A stretch of DNA of 64,000 nucleotides from Kitasatospora sp. MMS16-BH015 (GCF_002943525.1 NZ_CP025394.1:3286001-3350000), one strand, 5' to 3'; shown: positions 1 through 8,309, numbered from the stretch's first letter. Notes: generated from the sequence alone by a model not told the origin. Program-made: numbers and translations.

Positions 1-96
1 CCGCAGGGCGGCCTCCTGCTGCCACCCCTGCGCCGTCAGGTTCGTCCCGCGCGCCGCACGGACCTCGCGCGGACCGCTCGCCTGCTGCTGCACCAT
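1..96 (-). CDS. hutU: Urocanate hydratase, N-terminal fragment (runs off window)
   Basis: The first 32 codons of a gene that continues beyond the left edge. The translation begins MVQQQASGPREVRAARGTNL and continues with TAQGWQQEAALR. This is the conserved N-terminus of actinobacterial urocanase, which converts urocanate to imidazolonepropionate with tightly bound NAD in histidine breakdown. An AAGGAG ribosome binding site lies about 8 bases before the ATG at 96. hutH, the preceding step of the pathway, is on the same strand 3.3 kb away. Catalytic regions are outside the window, so the call rests on N-terminal similarity and context. Confidence 0.82.
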   Translation of the reverse strand, partial: MVQQQASGPREVRAARGTNLTAQGWQQEAALR

Positions 97-122
97 GATG
101 CCGGCTCCTTGCACATAGATTC

Positions 123-196
123 ATTCAGTCCCGACCAGTCTGAATATATCCAAACACTTGGACGACGCCTAGAGGGCAAACCGGTCAGGACTGAAT
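123..196. promoter_or_regulatory. Inverted repeat in the hutU promoter region
   Basis: ATTCAGTCCCGACC (123-136) and GGTCAGGACTGAAT (183-196) form an inverted repeat with 13 of 14 positions matching, separated by 46 bp. Between them is a second small palindrome, TCCAAACACTTGGA (149-162). Both lie in the 228-bp gap between hutU (leftward) and the rightward gene at 324, so they could be operators for either. No binding protein can be assigned from sequence. Confidence 0.45.
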
Positions 197-323
197 AGTT
201 CCATGCAGAGCCGCCTCCCGCCCGCCCAACCACCAGGCCACCCCCATGGCACTTGCTAGAGCAAAGTGAGCATAGTAAGTTCCCTTTCGAAGCAAATAGA
301 GCAATCACAGCAGAGGGGCCGTC

Positions 324-719
324 ATGCCGCAGGTGGAGATCGACGTGCAGACCGCTCGGACCCTGGAGTTCGCCGCCAGGATGGCCGGGGTGACGCCAGG
401 GCAGGTGATCGCGCGCCTCGTCGAGCAAGCGAGCCTTCCGGGTGCGGGTGATCGCGAGGACATACCGGCCGGAGACAGCCGGGTGGCGGTCCATGCCGTC
501 TACGAGGGCCACCGCACCAATGCGCTCTTCGATCCGGAGACGCACCGGGTGGAGATCGTCTCCGGCCCCCTGGCCGGCACCTCGTACAAGAGCCCCACCG
601 GCGCCGCCCGTGCGATCGTCAGCCACCACAACCCGACGATCTCGCCGGCGAGGAACGGTTGGTCCTTCCTCGTTCTCAGCGACGGCAGTGGACGCACGCT
701 CCAGAGCATCCGGCACTAG
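324..719 (+). CDS. RAMA/DUF4357-like small protein
   Basis: A 131-aa protein of unknown function. Residues 1-35 look like a short helical segment similar to ribbon-helix-helix proteins (QVEIDVQTARTLEFAARMAG). The C-terminal half (about 55-131) carries YKSPTGAARAIV followed by NGWSFLVL. This pattern (small residue-SPS/T-x-AA-x2-I, then NGW) is typical of RAMA/DUF4357 domains, which accompany restriction-modification and other DNA-related proteins. The ATG is preceded by GAGGGGCCGTC, an acceptable ribosome binding site. It lies divergent from hutU and 120 bp before an Abi-like gene. Domain assignment is by pattern only, and the role is unknown. Confidence 0.65.
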   Translation: MPQVEIDVQTARTLEFAARMAGVTPGQVIARLVEQASLPGAGDREDIPAGDSRVAVHAVYEGHRTNALFDPETHRVEIVSGPLAGTSYKSPTGAARAIVSHHNPTISPARNGWSFLVLSDGSGRTLQSIRH

Positions 720-838
720 CGGAGAAAAGGCCGTGCCCCGGGCGGCATGCAGAAGCAGAGGCGGACCCGGGGCATACGCAGACCAGTCTACAAAAAGCGC
801 GAGGCCGTACAACAGGTACGGCTTGAGGGGGGACGTAC

Positions 839-1495
839 GTGAGCGTCATGTCGGCCTGGAAGCGGGAGGCGTTCTCTGATGCCCGCCTCGCCCCGTACCT
901 GGCCGTTGGCGGTTCGGCAGAAGCTGCCTGGGCCCTCTACGTCTGGAACATCGAGGTGTCGGCCGCCTTCCTCGGCCCGCTCCACTGTCTGGAAACCGTG
1001 CTCCGTAACGCCCTCCACCGCGAGCTCCAGCGACACTTCGGCCTCGCTGAGTGGTGGGACAGCGCTCCGCTGAGCCCGAAGGACCAGGCGATGCTGGACG
1101 ACGCCCGGCGGAAGCTGGGGCGGCGGGGGCAGCGCCCGGCCGGGGCGGACGCTGTGGTCGCGGAGCTCTCCTTCGGTTTCTGGGTCTCGCTCGTGAGCCG
1201 GGTCCACGACCGCCACCTCTGGGTTCCGGCTCTGCACCGGGCCTTCCCGCACTACCGCGGCCCCCGGCGCGGGCTTCACGACCAGCTCGACTCCCTTCGG
1301 CTGTTCCGGAACCGGATCATGCACCACGAACCGATCCACCACCGGTCCCTGGCCGACGACCACGCCAAGCTCTACCGGGTACTCGGCTTCCTGAACCCGG
1401 AGGCTGTCACCGCCATCCGGCCACTCGACCGAGTCCCCGAGGTCCTCCGGGTGCGGGCCGACACCATCGCCGGCCGCCGCCCCGCACGGTTCTGA
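839..1495 (+). CDS. Abi-like (HEPN-type) protein
   Basis: A 218-aa soluble, helix-rich protein resembling the Abi-like family (AbiD/F relatives). The key feature is LFRNRIMHHEPIHH near residues 158-171. It contains the R-x4-H pattern that serves as the ribonuclease signature in HEPN domains, and Abi proteins usually have the same RN...HH arrangement. The upstream stretch ETVLRNALHREL is also typical. The start is GTG at 839, with a GAGGGGGG ribosome binding site ending 6-7 bases before it; ATG 848 is an alternative. Family members include phage abortive-infection proteins, but many chromosomal copies are uncharacterised, so a defence role is only a possibility. It is a possible partner of the small gene at 324. 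Confidence 0.7.
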   Translation: MSVMSAWKREAFSDARLAPYLAVGGSAEAAWALYVWNIEVSAAFLGPLHCLETVLRNALHRELQRHFGLAEWWDSAPLSPKDQAMLDDARRKLGRRGQRPAGADAVVAELSFGFWVSLVSRVHDRHLWVPALHRAFPHYRGPRRGLHDQLDSLRLFRNRIMHHEPIHHRSLADDHAKLYRVLGFLNPEAVTAIRPLDRVPEVLRVRADTIAGRRPARF

Positions 1496-1500
1496 TCCGC

Positions 1501-1827
1501 TCAGGCCGCCGCGTCGCCGTCCCAGTCGATGCCGATCTCGGCGAGCCAGGCGCGGTCCTGGGCGTCGGGGGTGGGCGGGTCGAGGGGGCGGGGCGGGCGG
1601 GGGATCTCCTGGATCGGGCCGAGGCCGTACTTCTCGGCGGCCTCGCGGGCGGCGTCGTTGGGGATCAGGCCGACGTGCACGGCCGTCTCGTCGCCCGGGT
1701 CCAGGACGGTGAGTTCGGGGTTGGGCGGGCGCCGCAGGGCGATCCGGCGACCGCAGGTCGGACAGGACCATTCGTCGGCCCCGGAGGCGAGGCGGCCGGT
1801 GAGCTTCATCTCGTGGATCACGCGCAT
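1501..1827 (-). CDS. Hypothetical protein with CxxC zinc-knuckle motif
   Basis: A 108-aa protein with a single CPTC motif near residues 22-25 (EWSCPTCGRRIALR), suggesting a minimal zinc ribbon half-site. The rest is charged, with a Pro-rich linker (EIPRPPRPLDPP) and an acidic tail ending IDWDGDAAA. The start is the ATG at 1827, with GGGGGAG about 7 bases before it. It follows the RpiR regulator on the same strand with a 101-bp gap, and convergently abuts the Abi-like gene (5 bp apart). No function can be assigned. Confidence 0.72.
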   Translation of the reverse strand: MRVIHEMKLTGRLASGADEWSCPTCGRRIALRRPPNPELTVLDPGDETAVHVGLIPNDAAREAAEKYGLGPIQEIPRPPRPLDPPTPDAQDRAWLAEIGIDWDGDAAA

Positions 1828-1928
1828 CGCGGACTCCCCCGTCCGGCCCCGGCACCGGGGCCCGAACAGGGGATTCCCGCCATGGGCGCCGTCAGAACCA
1901 GTGCGCGGCAGGTCAGTCCAAGCTGTGC

Positions 1929-2801
1929 TCAATCCAAGAACAGACCGCGGGCGGCAGCCGACTGCTCGTTCGCCTCCAGTCGGGCCTCGGCCCCGGGGAT
2001 CTCGTCGCACATGGTCTGGAGCAGCACCCGGCCGAGCATCATCGGCGCGCAGGCGGTGTCGAAGACCAGCCCGGTGCCGACGGCCGCGGGCAGCAGCAGG
2101 TCGGAGAGCTTGGCCACCGGCGCGAAGGCGCTGTCGGCCACGGTGAGCACCGTCAGCCCGCAGTCGCGGGCGACCTGCATCGCGTCCATCAGCTCGCGGG
2201 GGTAGCGCGGCAGCGCGAAGCAGAGCAGTGCGGAGGCGCCGGCCGCGGCCGCCTGCTCCAACCGGTCGGCGAGCATGCTGCCGCCCTCGTCGAGCAGCCG
2301 GATGTCCGGGTGCACCTTGGCCGCGAAGTACGCGAAGCCCCGGGCCTGGGCCGAGGCGGCCCGCAGGCCGAGCACCGGCAGCGGCCGGGAGGCGGCGAGC
2401 AGCCGGGCCGCCCGGACGATCGGCTCCGGGTCGGCGAGCAGCTCGGCCAGGTGGCGCAGGTGGGCGATCTCGGCCAGCACGGCCTGCTGGTGCTCGTTGC
2501 GCACCACCTCGGCCGGGGTCTCGGCCGCGGCGGCGGGCTCCCCCACCCCCAGCTCGCGCAGCTGACGCCGGAGCGCCGGGTACCCGTCGAAGCCCAGCGC
2601 CACGGCGAACCGCGTCACGCTCGGCTGGCTCACCCCCGCCAGCTCGGCCACCTCCACCGAGGAGAGGAACGGTGCCTCGCCCGCGTGCCGGACGAGCGAG
2701 TGGGCGATCCGCCGCTGGGTCGGCGTCAGCCGGTGACCCTCGAAGAGCTGCAGCAGCCTGGCGGAAGGCCCGACCGTGCCGGTCTCGTCCGTGACGCTCA
2801 T
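1929..2801 (-). CDS. MurR/RpiR-family transcriptional regulator
   Basis: A 290-aa regulator. Residues about 10-80 form the RpiR-type helix-turn-helix (LTPTQRRIAHSLVRHAGEAP, then VAELAGVSQPSVTRFAVALG). Residues about 125-260 form a SIS sugar-phosphate-binding domain (GLRAASAQARGFAYFAAKVH). The start at 2801 is supported by GAGGAGAG 6-9 bases upstream. RpiR proteins usually sense phosphosugars, but in several actinobacteria members control amino-acid or histidine catabolism. Its place between hutU and hutH makes a hut-related role possible; this is inference. Confidence 0.88.
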   Translation of the reverse strand: MSVTDETGTVGPSARLLQLFEGHRLTPTQRRIAHSLVRHAGEAPFLSSVEVAELAGVSQPSVTRFAVALGFDGYPALRRQLRELGVGEPAAAAETPAEVVRNEHQQAVLAEIAHLRHLAELLADPEPIVRAARLLAASRPLPVLGLRAASAQARGFAYFAAKVHPDIRLLDEGGSMLADRLEQAAAAGASALLCFALPRYPRELMDAMQVARDCGLTVLTVADSAFAPVAKLSDLLLPAAVGTGLVFDTACAPMMLGRVLLQTMCDEIPGAEARLEANEQSAAARGLFLD

Positions 2802-2960
2802 CGGTCTCTCCTCGTACGGTGGATCTGAGCAGCGTGCAGCAAGCCGGGCCGACGGGCAATGACATTCCGTAGGGTGAGAACTCCGGACTGCCCCTGATTT
2901 GTCCCTGAGAACCCCGCAGACCGGTGGACCGGCGACCCTCCGGGTCGGGAGCATGAGCCC

Positions 2961-3284
2961 ATGGACACCCACGAACTTCGGGCTGAGCTCGACGCCGCCG
3001 TACAGACCCGCAAGGAGCTCGGCAAGGAGTACGAGGCGGAGGTCATCGACTCCTTCCTCACCAAGCTGGACGCCCAGCTCGATGTGAAGATCGACTCCCG
3101 CCTGGCCGCAGAAGAGCCCCGCCGCAAGGGCGGCAACTCACCGCAGCAGAAGCTCCAGGGCCTCTCCCTGATGATGGCCATCCCGCTCAGCGGCATCGCG
3201 GGCGGCACCGGCGGCCTCACCGGCCTGATCGTCTGCTGGGCCGGGATCGTGGGCGTGAACTTGGCGAGCGCACTGAAGCGGTGA
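2961..3284 (+). CDS. Small membrane protein with coiled N-terminus
   Basis: A 107-aa protein. Residues 1-55 are charged and probably helical (MDTHELRAELDAAVQTRKEL, then FLTKLDAQLDVKIDSRL). Residues about 68-103 are hydrophobic and glycine-rich, giving one or two transmembrane segments (LSLMMAIPLSGIAGGTGGLT and LIVCWAGIVGVNLASAL). It is divergent from the RpiR gene and convergent with hutH across a strong palindrome. It resembles conserved streptomycete proteins of unknown function, probably a small membrane-anchored factor. Confidence 0.78.
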   Translation: MDTHELRAELDAAVQTRKELGKEYEAEVIDSFLTKLDAQLDVKIDSRLAAEEPRRKGGNSPQQKLQGLSLMMAIPLSGIAGGTGGLTGLIVCWAGIVGVNLASALKR

Positions 3285-3291
3285 ACCAGTT

Positions 3292-3363
3292 GGGGGCGCG
3301 GGGAACTGCGCGCGCAACCGTCCACGTACGTAGTGGGCTGGTCGCGCAGTTCCCCGCGCCCCC
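3292..3363. terminator. Palindromic repeat / bidirectional terminator
   Basis: GGGGGCGCGGGGAACTGCGCG at 3292-3312 is perfectly complementary to 3343-3363, giving a 21-bp stem with a 30-nt loop that contains ACGTACGT. It sits between the converging genes ending at 3284 and 3376, as expected of a bidirectional terminator. The same arm recurs in four other intergenic places in this window (see 12536, 16182, 20508, 38567). Confidence 0.8.
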
Positions 3364-3375
3364 GGTGGTGGTCCT

Positions 3376-4956
3376 CTACGCGAGCGGCCCGGTGACCGTC
3401 TCGACGGCCTTCACCAGCTCGCCGGAGGCGACCAGCGCAGCCGCCGCCTCCAGGTCCGGGGACAGGAAGCGGTCCCGGCCCGGGCCCTCGACGCCGGCCT
3501 TGCGCGCCGCCGCGACGGCCGCCGCGGTGGCCGGGGCGAGGGTCGAGGTGCCGTCCTGAGTGCGGATCTCCAGGGCCCGCGCCGAGGCGGTGAGCTCCAC
3601 CGCGAGGATGCGGCCCAGGTTGTCGACGGCCTGGCGCAGCTTGCGGGCGGCGGACCACCCCATCGACACGTGGTCCTCCTGCATCGCGGAGGACGGGATC
3701 GAGTCGACCGAGGCCGGGACGGCGAGGCGCTTGTTCTCGCTGACCAGGGCGGCCTGGGTGTACTGGGCGATCATCAGGCCGGAGTCCACGCCCGGGTCGT
3801 CGGCCAGGAAGGCCGGCAGGCCGTGCGAGCGGGCCTTGTCGAGCAGGCGGTCGGTGCGGCGCTCGGAGATCGAGCCGAGGTCGGCGGCGGCGATCGCCAG
3901 GAAGTCGAGCACGTACGCGACCGGGGCGCCGTGGAAGTTGCCGTTCGACTCGACCCGGCCGTCCGGGAGGACGACGGGGTTGTCGACCGAGGCGGCCAGC
4001 TCGCGGGAGGCCACCAGCTGGGCGTGGGCCAGGGTGTCGCGGCCGGCGCCGGCCACCTGCGGGGCGCAGCGGATCGAGTAGGCGTCCTGGACGCGCGGCG
4101 CGTCGTCCTGGTGGTGGCCGGTCAGGCCGGAGCCGGCCAGCACGGCGAGCATGTTGGCGGCGGAGAGCGCCTGGCCCGGGTGCGGGCGGATGGGGCCGTG
4201 CAGCTCGGGGGCGAGCACCTTGTCGGTGCCGAGCAGGGCCTCCAGCGACATCGCGGCGGTGATGTCGGCGGTGGTGAAGAGGCGGGCGAGGTCCGAGAGG
4301 GCCATGACGAGCATGCCGAGCATGCCGTCGGTGCCGTTGATGAGGGCCAGGCCCTCCTTCTCGAGCAGCTCGACCGGCGTGATGCCGGCGGCGGCCAGCA
4401 GCTCGCCGGCGTCCTTCTCGACGCCGTCCGGGCCGAAGGCGGTGCCCTCGCCCATCAGGGCGAGCGCGCAGTGCGAGAGCGGCGCGAGGTCACCCGAGCA
4501 GCCGAGCGAGCCGAACTCGCGGACGGCGGGGGTGATGCCGGCGTTGAGCACGGCGGCCATGGTCTGGGCGACCAGCGGGCGCACGCCGGTGCGGCCGGAG
4601 GCGAGGGTCTTCATCCGCAGGAACATCAGGGCGCGGACGACCTCGCGCTCGACGACCGGGCCCATGCCGGCGGCGTGCGAGCGGACCAGCGAGCGCTGGA
4701 GCTGGGCGCGCAGCTCGGGGCTGATGTGCCGGACGGCGAGGGCGCCGAAGCCGGTGGAGACCCCGTAGACGGGGCGCGGCTCGGCGGCGAGCGCCTCGAT
4801 CCGGGCTCGGGCCGCGGACATCTCGGCGATCGCGTCGGGGCCGATCTCGACCCGGGCGTTGCCCCGTGCGACGGCGAGCACGTCCTCGGCGGTCACATCG
4901 GCCTTGCCGACCAGGACGAGCGGCGCGTCGTGGGCCACAGCACTGTGCATATCCAT
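3376..4956 (-). CDS. hutH: Histidine ammonia-lyase
   Basis: A 526-aa enzyme that deaminates L-histidine to urocanate, the first step of the hut pathway. The aromatic amino acid lyase fold is clear throughout: YGVSTGFG near residue 64, and the MIO-forming loop GSLGCSGDLAPLSH with the triad C-S-G at about 153-155 in place of the usual A-S-G. Further motifs are NGTDGML and the C-terminal QEDHVSMGWSAARK. The start at 4956 (MDMHSAV...) has GGTGAG 9 bases upstream; the upstream ATG codons at 4965 and 4992 fit less well. An 11-bp palindrome TCACCAGGTGA (4967-4977) overlaps this site. Monocistronic, ending at a strong palindrome. Confidence 0.96.
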   Translation of the reverse strand: MDMHSAVAHDAPLVLVGKADVTAEDVLAVARGNARVEIGPDAIAEMSAARARIEALAAEPRPVYGVSTGFGALAVRHISPELRAQLQRSLVRSHAAGMGPVVEREVVRALMFLRMKTLASGRTGVRPLVAQTMAAVLNAGITPAVREFGSLGCSGDLAPLSHCALALMGEGTAFGPDGVEKDAGELLAAAGITPVELLEKEGLALINGTDGMLGMLVMALSDLARLFTTADITAAMSLEALLGTDKVLAPELHGPIRPHPGQALSAANMLAVLAGSGLTGHHQDDAPRVQDAYSIRCAPQVAGAGRDTLAHAQLVASRELAASVDNPVVLPDGRVESNGNFHGAPVAYVLDFLAIAAADLGSISERRTDRLLDKARSHGLPAFLADDPGVDSGLMIAQYTQAALVSENKRLAVPASVDSIPSSAMQEDHVSMGWSAARKLRQAVDNLGRILAVELTASARALEIRTQDGTSTLAPATAAAVAAARKAGVEGPGRDRFLSPDLEAAAALVASGELVKAVETVTGPLA

Positions 4957-5123
4957 ATACAACATCTCACCAGGTGAATGAAGATATGACAACCGGCACC
5001 TGACAGAAATGTGACCGGTGGGACCAGCGTGGCCGCTGCGGCCCCCGCGCGCAGGACGGATTACGCGAGGCGGGGGGCCGTGCCGCAGGCTGGACCCCAG
5101 GCAGGACGGCGAAGGGGAGACCG

Positions 5124-6011
5124 ATGGCGCGGGCGACGGCGCGGCGACGGGTGGTCAGGCTGAACGGACCGGGCGGCACCGCCCGGCCGGATTCGCTGGC
5201 CGCCGAGGAGCCGCTGGAGATCCGGCTCGGCGGCGAACCGCTGACCGTCACCATGCGCACCCCCGGCCACGACTTCGACCTGGTCGCGGGCTTCCTGGTC
5301 GGCGAGGGCCTGGTCGACCGGGCCGAGCGGCTGGCCGCGCTGCGCTACTGCGCCGGGACGGACGCCGAGGGGGCCAACACCTACAACGTGGTGGACGCGA
5401 CCCTGCGCGGCGGCGCCGCGATCCCGCTGTCTGCTCACCGCAACCTGCTCACCACCAGCGCCTGCGGCCTCTGCGGCCGGGACACCGTGGACGCGGTGCG
5501 CACCCACGTCCGCTGGCCGGTGGCGGCCGACCCGCTCACCGTCTCTCCCGAGCTGCTGTACGCGCTGCCCGAGCGGCTGCGCGCCGCCCAGCGCACCTTC
5601 GACTCCACCGGCGGCCTGCACGCGGCCGGGCTGTTCGACGCCGAGGGCCGGCTGCTCTGCGCCCGGGAGGACGTGGGCCGGCACAACGCGGTGGACAAGG
5701 TGATCGGCTGGGCGCTGCGCGAGGGCCTGCTGCCGCTGGCCGGCCACCTGCTGCTGGTCAGCGGCCGGGCCTCGTTCGAGCTGACCCAGAAGGCCGCGCT
5801 GGCCGGGATCCCGCTGCTGGCGGCCGTCTCCGCCCCCTCCTCGCTGGCGGCCGACCTGGCCGAGGAGCTCGGCCTCACCCTGGTCGGCTTCCTGCGCGGC
5901 GAGAGCGCCAACGTCTACACCCGCGCGGACCGGGTCAGCCTCTCAGCCCCGGCGGGCGCGCAGTCGGCGCACCACGAGGAAGACGGCCAGGAGGACCAGC
6001 AGCACCAGTAG
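5124..6011 (+). CDS. fdhD: Formate dehydrogenase accessory sulfurtransferase FdhD
   Basis: A 295-aa protein that transfers sulfur to the bis-MGD molybdenum cofactor of formate dehydrogenases. The FdhD signature is present: SACGLCG with the two conserved cysteines at about 114 and 117, plus TGGLHAAGLFD, REDVGRHNAVDKV and the C-terminal GESANVYT. The last 25 residues (rich in H, E, Q) are unlike the family and overlap the convergent small gene by 69 bp, so the tail is probably a neutral extension. No formate dehydrogenase structural gene is in the window. Confidence 0.95.
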   Translation: MARATARRRVVRLNGPGGTARPDSLAAEEPLEIRLGGEPLTVTMRTPGHDFDLVAGFLVGEGLVDRAERLAALRYCAGTDAEGANTYNVVDATLRGGAAIPLSAHRNLLTTSACGLCGRDTVDAVRTHVRWPVAADPLTVSPELLYALPERLRAAQRTFDSTGGLHAAGLFDAEGRLLCAREDVGRHNAVDKVIGWALREGLLPLAGHLLLVSGRASFELTQKAALAGIPLLAAVSAPSSLAADLAEELGLTLVGFLRGESANVYTRADRVSLSAPAGAQSAHHEEDGQEDQQHQ

Positions 6012-6308
6012 GACGAACAGCCCGACCACCCAGCCCACCACCCTGCCGACCACCCCGCCCACGCCGCCCCGGCTGTGGAAGGTGCTGGTGCGGTGGGTGG
6101 TGGTGCCGTGGCTGGTCCCGCTGCTGCCGCTGCTGCTGTGGCCGCTGCTGCTACTGCCGCCGCTGCTGTGGCCGTGGCTCCGCGACTTCTCGACGAAGGC
6201 GAGCTGCCGGGTGGGCGTGGCGGCGTGGGCCGCCGCCGTGCTCGCCGCCGTCACCCCGCCCACCGCGAGTGCCAGGGCCAGTGCCGTCCCCGCCAGGTGT
6301 CTTCGCAC
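5943..6308 (-). CDS. Small secreted/membrane-anchored Ser/His-rich protein
   Basis: A 121-aa protein with an N-terminal signal peptide (MRRHLAGTALALALAVGG, probable cleavage after AHA near residue 30). A low-complexity Ser/Gly/His/Thr stretch (about 42-78) follows, then a glycine-rich hydrophobic C-terminus with one transmembrane helix (VVGWVVGLFVLLVLLVLLAV) and a positive tail RRLRARRG. This layout resembles streptomycete cell-surface proteins with a C-terminal anchor, but without a sortase motif. The GTG start has GGGAG 5 bases upstream. Overlaps the 3' end of fdhD. Function unknown. Confidence 0.65.
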   Translation of the reverse strand: MRRHLAGTALALALAVGGVTAASTAAAHAATPTRQLAFVEKSRSHGHSSGGSSSSGHSSSGSSGTSHGTTTHRTSTFHSRGGVGGVVGRVVGWVVGLFVLLVLLVLLAVFLVVRRLRARRG

Positions 6309-6341
6309 TACCGCTCCCGGATCCGTGTCGGGCGGCGGCCC

Positions 6342-8129
6342 TCAGGCGGGTGGGGGCGAGGCCGGTCCGGAGAGGGCCACGGCCACCAGCGCCCGCATGG
6401 CCGCCGCGATCTGACCGAAGGGTAGCGTGGCGTCGTCGGCGAAGAGCTCGACCAGCCAGCCCCCCGCCACGTTGGTCCCACCGGCCGCGACCATGGCCCG
6501 GTAGCCGCTGACCAGCATCATGGCCTCCTCGGCCGGGTCGTTGCCGCCGGCGCCGGCCCGCAGCGCGAAGCCGCCGCCGCGCACGGCCCGCCGGGTCTGC
6601 GGGTAGTGGCTGAGGTCGAAGACGGCGTCGGGGGCCTCGATCTGGGCCCGCTGGGTCTCGGCGCCGGAGCTGGTCGGGCCGCTGGTCATCCGGTAGACGG
6701 CGTGCTGGGCGGTGCGCATCAGCTGGGAGCCCGGCGGCACGTAGGAGACCCACCAGCCGACGGCGTCCAGCAGGCGCGAGGCGGCCTCGGCCACGGTGAC
6801 CAGCCGGTCCAGGGTGTCGGCCGGGTGGGTGGCCCGCTCGCTGCGGCCCCGGTCCAGGGCGGCGAGCACCACGGCCAGCAGCTGGCCCGGGTCGGCGCTG
6901 TGCGCGGCGCCCCGGAAGCGGCGGCGGTCGCCGACCCCGGCCCGGCCGGGGCGGTGGCGGCTCTCGGTGTGGTGGTGCGGGTCGGCCGAGTCGGCGAGCA
7001 GCACGGTCGGGTCCGGGGCGAAGCCCGGGCCGTGGCCGCGCCCGGCCACCACGGGGTGGGCGGCCCGGGCCGCCTTGGCCCGGTACTGGGCGGCGTCGGC
7101 CAGCCGGAACAGCCGGTCGGGGGTGGTCACCGGGCCGATCGCGTCGCCGGTGGAGGCGACCCCGCAGGCCACCCCTTCGCCCTCGGCGATGTCGAGCGCC
7201 CGGGCGCAGAGCTCCTCGGCCACGGCCACCACCTCGTCCGCCTTCTGGCCCTCGGCCAGCAGGCAGAACTCGTCGCCGCCGAGCCGGGCGGCCAGCGCAC
7301 CGGGCAGTTTGGCGGCGGCCAGCGAGAGCAGGTGGGCGAATCGTTCCAGCAGCCGGTCGCCGACCTCGTGGCCGAGCAGGTCGTTGACCCGCTTGAGGCC
7401 GTTGACGTCGCAGACCACCAGGCTGACCACGGTGTTGTCCTTGTTGTGCGCGGCCAGCGCGGCCTCCAGCCGGGCGTCCACCGCCCGGCGGTTGGCCAGG
7501 CCGGTGAGCGGGTCGGTGAAGGCCAGCCGGCGCAGGTCGGCCAGCCGCTCGGTCTGGGCCAGGCCGGCCGAGATCTGGGCGGCGAGCAGGGTCGCGTAGT
7601 CGGCCTCGGCCTCGGTGAAGACCGGAAGGCCGGCGGTGCGGGCCAGGTAGAGCTCGCCCCAGGCCTGGCCGTGCAGCACGATCGGGGCGACCAGGCAGCA
7701 CTCCCGGCCCCGGCGGCGCAGCCCGGCCGCGCGCTGGCGGCAGAACGCCCCCGAGCCCGGGTGGGCGTGCTCGTCCGCGGTGTCCTCGGCGGTCTGCACC
7801 CAGGCCCGGGGCAGCCGCCGGGTGGTCCAGTGCTCCTCCAGGTAGGTGACGATCTCGGGGAAGTCGGCCACCGGGTACGACTCGTCGGCGGGCAGCTCCT
7901 CCTCGCCGGCCGCGAGCCGGCCGTGGTTGACCAGCACCCGCAGCCGGCCGGATTCGCGGTCCCAGACCGAGACGGCGGCCATGGTGGCGTCCAGGGCGGA
8001 GGTGGCCCGGACGGCGGCGGCCCGGACGGCCTCCAGCGGGGTCGAGGCGGCGGCCATGTCCTGGGCGAGCTCGACCACGGCCTGGAGCCGCAGGTCGGTC
8101 GTGGAGGGCACGTGCACGCAATCCGTCAT
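6342..8129 (-). CDS. GAF-GGDEF protein, probable diguanylate cyclase
   Basis: About 595 aa. The N-terminal GAF-like region (about 15-190) has cysteines near CRQRAAGLRRRGRECC. The GGDEF domain (about 200-365) has an intact catalytic GGDEF (ARLGGDEFCLL, residues 290-294 counted from a TTG at 8147). The usual inhibitory I-site RxxD before it is absent (LPGA instead), so product inhibition is unlikely. A further region with conserved hydrophobic blocks (about 420-595) follows. By position next to hutH it probably corresponds to the S. coelicolor c-di-GMP gene cdgE (SCO4931, from memory). ATG 8129 has GGTGAAG 5 bases upstream; TTG 8147 is an alternative with AGAGGG. c-di-GMP controls sporulation timing in streptomycetes. 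Confidence 0.9.
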   Translation of the reverse strand: MTDCVHVPSTTDLRLQAVVELAQDMAAASTPLEAVRAAAVRATSALDATMAAVSVWDRESGRLRVLVNHGRLAAGEEELPADESYPVADFPEIVTYLEEHWTTRRLPRAWVQTAEDTADEHAHPGSGAFCRQRAAGLRRRGRECCLVAPIVLHGQAWGELYLARTAGLPVFTEAEADYATLLAAQISAGLAQTERLADLRRLAFTDPLTGLANRRAVDARLEAALAAHNKDNTVVSLVVCDVNGLKRVNDLLGHEVGDRLLERFAHLLSLAAAKLPGALAARLGGDEFCLLAEGQKADEVVAVAEELCARALDIAEGEGVACGVASTGDAIGPVTTPDRLFRLADAAQYRAKAARAAHPVVAGRGHGPGFAPDPTVLLADSADPHHHTESRHRPGRAGVGDRRRFRGAAHSADPGQLLAVVLAALDRGRSERATHPADTLDRLVTVAEAASRLLDAVGWWVSYVPPGSQLMRTAQHAVYRMTSGPTSSGAETQRAQIEAPDAVFDLSHYPQTRRAVRGGGFALRAGAGGNDPAEEAMMLVSGYRAMVAAGGTNVAGGWLVELFADDATLPFGQIAAAMRALVAVALSGPASPPPA

Positions 8130-8280
8130 GGTCGCTTCACCGCTCAAGGGTCGCCCTCTTCGTCCGTGGACCGTTCCTGACCCAAGGTTATGGCCGTTTC
8201 GGACCGGATTGCGGCCTATGTCACCTATCGGACCAGCGTCGGAGCCACCCGAGCGACGCCGGAGCCGCCGGGCCGGCGCC

Positions 8281-8309
8281 GGGGGCGGGGGCGGGGGCGG
8301 GGGCGGGGC
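8281..8309. repeat. (GGGGGC)n tract next to the cya stop codon
   Basis: Four perfect GGGGGC hexamers plus a GGGG remnant lie directly against the cya stop codon. The plus strand has five runs of four or five G separated by single C residues, which is a strong G-quadruplex pattern. It could act in the terminator region of cya or simply reflect slippage-prone DNA. Confidence 0.75.

Noticed and set aside
1..812. Minus-strand frame 36-812 as a gene
   Set aside because: It covers the hutU start in a different frame and the well-supported gene at 324; the sequence has no domain.
3670..4977. Long plus-strand frame opposite hutH
   Set aside because: Composition (runs of G, E, R, V, H) is the typical shadow of a high-GC gene; hutH on the minus strand is unambiguous.
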